9,501 bases of DNA, from assembly GCA_003522105.1 (NCBI GenBank), contig DPGF01000046.1:3865-13365 (forward strand). Direction: 5' to 3'. Origin of the DNA: Oscillibacter sp. Its GTDB lineage: Bacteria; Bacillota; Clostridia; Oscillospirales; Oscillospiraceae. Shown in pieces: positions 6,746 through 9,501 of the stretch (positions are counted from its first letter, which is position 1; every line of letters starts with the position of its first letter). Made by a program: the position numbers and the translations under genes. The notes beneath the pieces are model-generated. The model saw only the letters and a list, made by a program, of their open reading frames with translations, was not told the origin of the DNA and made no database searches.

Positions 6746-7620
6746 AGAAACGCATTCTTCTTGCCGCGGTGCTTGCTATGGCGCTCACGCTCCTTTGCGC
6801 CTGCGCGCAGCGCGTGCAGGAGATGGACGAGAGCGGCTACGAAGTCTATTTCCTCAGCGATCCCGCTTCCGCGGGCGGCGAAGACGCCATCTGCGCGCAG
6901 CGGACGCGCCTTGCTCTTGACGATACGATGGAAACGGAGGACTGCGTCCGCGCCCTGATGGAGGCGCTGCTCACGGGGCCTGAGGACAAGTCGCTCAGAT
7001 CCGCCGTCCCGGATGGGACAACGCTCAAGTCGCTCAAGGTATCCGGCCACCGGGCACAGATCGACCTGAGCGCGCAATATGCGCGATTGTCCGGCATTGA
7101 CCTGTCGCTTGCGGACTATTGCATCACACTGACGCTGACGCAGCTGCCCAACGTGAACGCAGTGAGCATCACGGCGGACGGGCGCGAGATCCCGTATCGG
7201 GAAACGCAGGTGCTCCTTTCGGCGGACACGCTGCTCTCTTCCCGCGAGAGCGGTCTGCGGCCGATCACCGTTTCGCTCTACTTCTGGGATCCGGCGCGCG
7301 GCGAACTGCGCGCCGAGCAGCAGACCCTTGCCCTCTACGAAGGGCAGACGCGCGTGAACGCGCTGCTCGAAGCGCTTGCGCAGGGGCCGGAGGACGATTC
7401 GCTCGTTTCGCTCCTCCCGGAGGATTTTTCGGTGATCTCTTCACGCACTGAAAACGGCGTCTGTTATCTCAACCTTCCGGCGCACGGCGCGCTGCCGGAG
7501 AGAGAAGACGAGCGGGCGCTGATGCTCGAGGCGATCGAGCGGTCGATCCTCTCGCTCAGCGGTGTGGACGAGGTACAGTTTCTCATCGAAGGCACGGCGG
7601 GATCTGTCCCGCACCGATAA
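6742..7620 (+). CDS. Lipoprotein with two GerMN domains
   Basis: A 292-residue lipoprotein. A basic, hydrophobic signal (1-18) ends in LLCAC; C21 is the better lipidation site (L-C-A-C), with C19 an alternative. Two GerMN domains follow in tandem (about 34-150 and 175-285). The duplication shows in the repeated ALLTGPEDKSL (75-85) and ALAQGPEDDSL (211-221), each followed by a proline-aspartate or proline-glutamate turn. GerMN domains occur in Bacillus GerM, a spore-development lipoprotein, and in actinobacterial LpqB, which is encoded beside and works with the MtrAB two-component system. The start overlaps the kinase stop by 4 bases (ATGA), so the product is very likely made with the kinase and may modulate it from outside the membrane; this is inference. 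It is the last gene of the operon, closed by the hairpin downstream. It should be anchored to the outer face of the cytoplasmic membrane. Confidence 0.9.
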   Translation: MKKRILLAAVLAMALTLLCACAQRVQEMDESGYEVYFLSDPASAGGEDAICAQRTRLALDDTMETEDCVRALMEALLTGPEDKSLRSAVPDGTTLKSLKVSGHRAQIDLSAQYARLSGIDLSLADYCITLTLTQLPNVNAVSITADGREIPYRETQVLLSADTLLSSRESGLRPITVSLYFWDPARGELRAEQQTLALYEGQTRVNALLEALAQGPEDDSLVSLLPEDFSVISSRTENGVCYLNLPAHGALPEREDERALMLEAIERSILSLSGVDEVQFLIEGTAGSVPHR

Positions 7621-7658
7621 AAAAAGCCCTCCGCAGAACCTGTCTGCGGAGGGCTTTT
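7619..7658. terminator. Bidirectional terminator between the operon and glcK
   Basis: GCCCTCCGCAGA (7626-7637) pairs perfectly with TCTGCGGAGGGC (7643-7654) around a 5-base loop, and A/T pairs extend the stem. Four T's follow on the plus strand. On the minus strand the run of seven A's at 7619-7625 reads as seven T's. It should stop both the plus-strand operon and the convergent glucokinase gene, more strongly the latter. Confidence 0.92.
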
Positions 7659-7674
7659 GCAATAGAATTTTGCG

Positions 7675-8613
7675 TCAGACGCGCGCGAGCATTGCCGCGC
7701 CGATCACGCCCGCACGATAGCCGAGCGTACACAGCTCGATGCGCGTGTGGGAGGCGGCATAGCGCGCGCCGAACGAACACGCGCGCACCTTTTCACGCAG
7801 CGGCGCGAGCAGCACCTCGCCCTGATTGGCAACGCCGCCCGAGAGGGCCAGCACTTCGGGGAAGAAAATGTTGACAAGATTTGTGAGCCCGCAGGTCAGA
7901 TGCTCGATATAATCCTCCACGACCTGCGTACCCGCTTCGTCGCCGCGCGCCTTGGCAAGGAAGGCGGTGCGGCCGTCCACACCGTCATGCTCCGCGGCGA
8001 TCGTATGCAGAAGACTCTCGGGGTGCGCGGCCATGGCGCGCTTCGTGTCGCGGATGAGGGCTGTTGCGGAGGAGTAGGCTTCAAAGCAGCCGCGGCTGCC
8101 GCAGGTGCATTCCTCGCCGTTTTCCGCGATGACCATGTGCCCAAGCTCACTCGCGGCGCCGGTGTAGCCCGTGAGGAGCTTGCCGCCGAGCACCACGCCG
8201 CCGCCCACGCCCGTGCCGAGCGTGACGACAATGGTGCTCTCCGCGCCTTTGCCGCAGCCGAAGAGCGCTTCGCCCAGCGCTGCGGCGTTTGCGTCGTTGC
8301 CGAGGTGAATGGGGAGCGCAGTGTACGCGCGCAGCGCGCTTCTGAGGTCAAAATTGATAAAATTCAGGTTTGCCGCAAAGCGCACGATGCCGCTCGCGTC
8401 GTCCACTGTGCCGGGGCAGCCGACGCCCACGCCGCCGACGGTGTCCTCGCCGATAGAGAGCTGCGCGATGACTTGACCGATGCGCGACGCGACGGCCTCA
8501 GGGCCGAGGTCGACGCAGGTCGGCACGGAGCATTCCTGCAAAATGTTGCCCTCTGCGCTCACAAGCGCCCCCTTGATGTTCGTGCCGCCGAGGTCAATGC
8601 CGATATAGTTCAT
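7675..8613 (-). CDS. glcK: Glucokinase, ROK family
   Basis: Phosphorylates glucose with ATP to glucose-6-phosphate in the cytoplasm, feeding sugars that do not enter through the phosphotransferase system into glycolysis. The 312 residues are normal for the family. The N-terminal ATP loop is GIDLGGTNIKGALV (5-18). The sugar site and catalytic aspartate lie in LGNDANAAALGE (D107). A second glycine-rich phosphate motif is TLGTGVGGGV (131-140). The ROK signature and zinc site comprise H159 in ELGHM plus C169, C171 and C176 in CTCGSRGC, followed by FEAYSS. The ATG at 8613 has GGGAGG 7 bases upstream and begins directly at the conserved domain; the in-frame ATG 60 bases further upstream lies in the promoter. 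There is no DNA-binding helix-turn-helix, so this is a kinase and not a ROK repressor. Exact sugar preference (glucose, mannose, N-acetyl sugars) cannot be fixed from sequence alone. The gene stands alone, with its own promoter and terminator. Confidence 0.9.
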   Translation of the reverse strand: MNYIGIDLGGTNIKGALVSAEGNILQECSVPTCVDLGPEAVASRIGQVIAQLSIGEDTVGGVGVGCPGTVDDASGIVRFAANLNFINFDLRSALRAYTALPIHLGNDANAAALGEALFGCGKGAESTIVVTLGTGVGGGVVLGGKLLTGYTGAASELGHMVIAENGEECTCGSRGCFEAYSSATALIRDTKRAMAAHPESLLHTIAAEHDGVDGRTAFLAKARGDEAGTQVVEDYIEHLTCGLTNLVNIFFPEVLALSGGVANQGEVLLAPLREKVRACSFGARYAASHTRIELCTLGYRAGVIGAAMLARV

Positions 8614-8644
8614 AAAAGCCCCTCCCGGGTAAAAAGTTGTCCTC

Positions 8645-8673
8645 ATTGTATGCCGCGGCAGGGGAAAAAGCAA
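8645..8673 (-). promoter_or_regulatory. Candidate glcK promoter
   Basis: On the minus strand TTGCTT (8668-8673) and TACAAT (8645-8650) are separated by exactly 17 bases. Transcription would start near 8638, about 25 bases before the start codon, leaving room for the GGGAGG ribosome site. Confidence 0.6.
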
Positions 8674-8685
8674 GAGCGGGAACGC

Positions 8686-8698
8686 GGAAAAGTTTTCC
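8686..8698. repeat. 13-base perfect palindrome in the glcK/lipoprotein divergent region
   Basis: GGAAAA-G-TTTTCC is a perfect inverted repeat with a one-base centre, lying 12 bases upstream of the glcK -35 and about 100 bases upstream of the lipoprotein start. Its size and position suit an operator for a dimeric regulator, but no second copy was seen in the window and no regulator is encoded beside it. It could be chance in an AT-rich stretch. Confidence 0.35.
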
Positions 8699-8764
8699 TG
8701 AAAAGCGGAAGCGTGAAACTTTTTTGCGTTTTCTTCGTCTAAGAAAGTAAAGGAACAGAAAAGC

Positions 8765-8780
8765 GCCGCGCACGCGCGGC
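8765..8780 (+). repeat. GC-rich inverted repeat just upstream of the lipoprotein ribosome site
   Basis: GCCGCGC (8765-8771) and GCGCGGC (8774-8780) are exact inverted copies 2 bases apart, so RNA would form a 6-bp stem with a CACG loop. It ends a few bases before the GGGGAG ribosome site (8785-8790). There is no T run, so it is not an intrinsic terminator. It may stabilise the 5' end or affect translation. Confidence 0.4.
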
Positions 8781-8800
8781 AAGAGGGGAGAAAGACATTG

Positions 8801-9501
8801 ATGAACCGTTGGCAAGGGGCGGCGCTCGCCGCGTTGAGTGCCGCGCTGCTGCTTACGGGCTGCGGCGCGCCGGAAACAGAGAACGATGCGGCGCAGGAGC
8901 ATCAGATCACCTACGAACACATCTGTGAGAGAAATAAGATCTCCGCGCTGCTCGAGCGGCACGAGGTGGTGACCGTTGTGCGTGAGAGCACAGACAGCAG
9001 CAACGGCGGTCAGGACGTCAAGAGCACTGACCAGTACACGCGCGACGAAGAAGGCAGGCTGCAAAGCTGGAGCCACGGCTGGTATTCTGATGCGTACGGT
9101 GCAGACGATATTTATAGCGTGAATGTCTGCCTGGATGAAGTGCCGGACGGTATGTGCATTATCGCTGGAACAAATGATGACGGCAGCGCTCGAATTGCCA
9201 GCGTGATCGCCTGCAGAAGCAATGAATGGTACGAGAAAAGCACCGCGCAGGAATCGTTTTTGCCCGTAGCCGGTGACGGCATCACCGTGGAGGTCGAAGA
9301 GCCGTATGAGCAGGACGGCCAGCTCGTGTTTCCGATCAAACATTATATCACCGACGATGACACTGACTACTCGCTGCGATGGCTCTATGTCGATCCAACC
9401 TCCGATGACCTGATATCGATCAAGTCGGAGCGGCACAGAAAAGACTTGCAGGGAAAAGACACCTGCTTTGCCACGGGAAGCTATACGTTCAGCTATGACC
9501 G
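8801..9501 (+). CDS. Hypothetical acidic lipoprotein (3' end outside window)
   Basis: An uninterrupted frame runs from the ATG at 8801 to the window end: 233 complete codons and no stop. Residues 1-20 are a lipoprotein signal ending in LLTGC (lipidated C21), so the protein should be anchored on the outer face of the membrane. The mature part is rich in Asp and Glu, starts with a helix-like segment (ITYEHICERNKISALLERH, about 36-54) and continues as alternating strands typical of a beta-rich extracytoplasmic domain. Cysteines at 42, 110, 119, 138 and 222 could form disulfides. GGGGAG (8785-8790) is 10 bases before the ATG; an in-frame TTG at 8798 has tighter spacing and is an alternative start. 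I recognise no family and assign no function. The body looks less GC-rich than its neighbours. The gene is divergent from glcK, and I see no convincing promoter. Confidence 0.8.
   Translation, partial: MNRWQGAALAALSAALLLTGCGAPETENDAAQEHQITYEHICERNKISALLERHEVVTVVRESTDSSNGGQDVKSTDQYTRDEEGRLQSWSHGWYSDAYGADDIYSVNVCLDEVPDGMCIIAGTNDDGSARIASVIACRSNEWYEKSTAQESFLPVAGDGITVEVEEPYEQDGQLVFPIKHYITDDDTDYSLRWLYVDPTSDDLISIKSERHRKDLQGKDTCFATGSYTFSYD

Noticed and set aside
4224..7620. A complete competence locus
   Set aside because: Only the ComEA-like gene is present; no comEB, comEC or pilin-like gene lies in the window.
7747..8742. A 331-codon plus-strand open frame opposite glcK
   Set aside because: It is antisense to a complete ROK kinase, has no domain pattern and would run through the glcK promoter.
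8594..9436. A 280-codon minus-strand open frame at the right end
   Set aside because: It is antisense to a frame with a clear ribosome site and lipoprotein signal, and it runs over the glcK promoter into the glcK start.

Overview
The window looks like chromosomal core DNA from an endospore-forming, low-oxygen Firmicute with a GC-rich genome, most likely a clostridial gut lineage such as Oscillospirales. The reasons are Gram-positive-type lipoproteins, strong GGAGG ribosome sites, a CwlJ/GerQ-like spore pair, a clostridial-style ROK glucokinase and GC-rich codon use. The lineage is an inference from gene content. I see no tRNA, rRNA, CRISPR array, insertion sequence or phage gene.

Layout. (1) 1-1645, plus: the C-terminal two thirds of an FtsK/SpoIIIE DNA translocase, cut by the window edge and closed by a terminator. 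(2) 1757-2702, plus: a two-gene spore unit, a CwlJ-type cortex-lytic hydrolase and a GerQ-like coat protein, closed by a strong terminator. (3) 2739-4112, minus: a D-alanyl-D-alanine carboxypeptidase with a C-terminal membrane anchor and an arginine-rich tail, convergent with unit 2. (4) 4224-7620, plus: a tightly packed four-gene unit of ComEA-like helix-hairpin-helix membrane protein, OmpR-family response regulator, HAMP sensor kinase and double-GerMN lipoprotein. Two of its three junctions overlap. (5) 7675-8613, minus: a ROK-family glucokinase, separated from unit 4 by a hairpin able to terminate both strands. (6) 8801 to the right edge, plus: an unrecognised acidic lipoprotein, cut by the window end.

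How the genes fit together. The left half is about chromosome segregation, spore germination and peptidoglycan trimming, with several cell-envelope functions side by side. The central operon has the shape of an envelope-sensing module. A lipoprotein is translationally coupled to its sensor kinase, much as actinobacterial LpqB is encoded beside the MtrAB two-component pair, and a DNA-binding membrane protein is fused by overlap to the regulator's start. The carboxypeptidase and this operon start from the same intergenic region, and their best promoter candidates face each other across about 50 bases.

Most of this is recognisable core biology. The most interesting points are the coupled comEA-like/regulator/kinase/GerMN unit, a divergent GerQ-like protein next to CwlJ, the Arg-rich tail of the carboxypeptidase, and the orphan lipoprotein at the right end.
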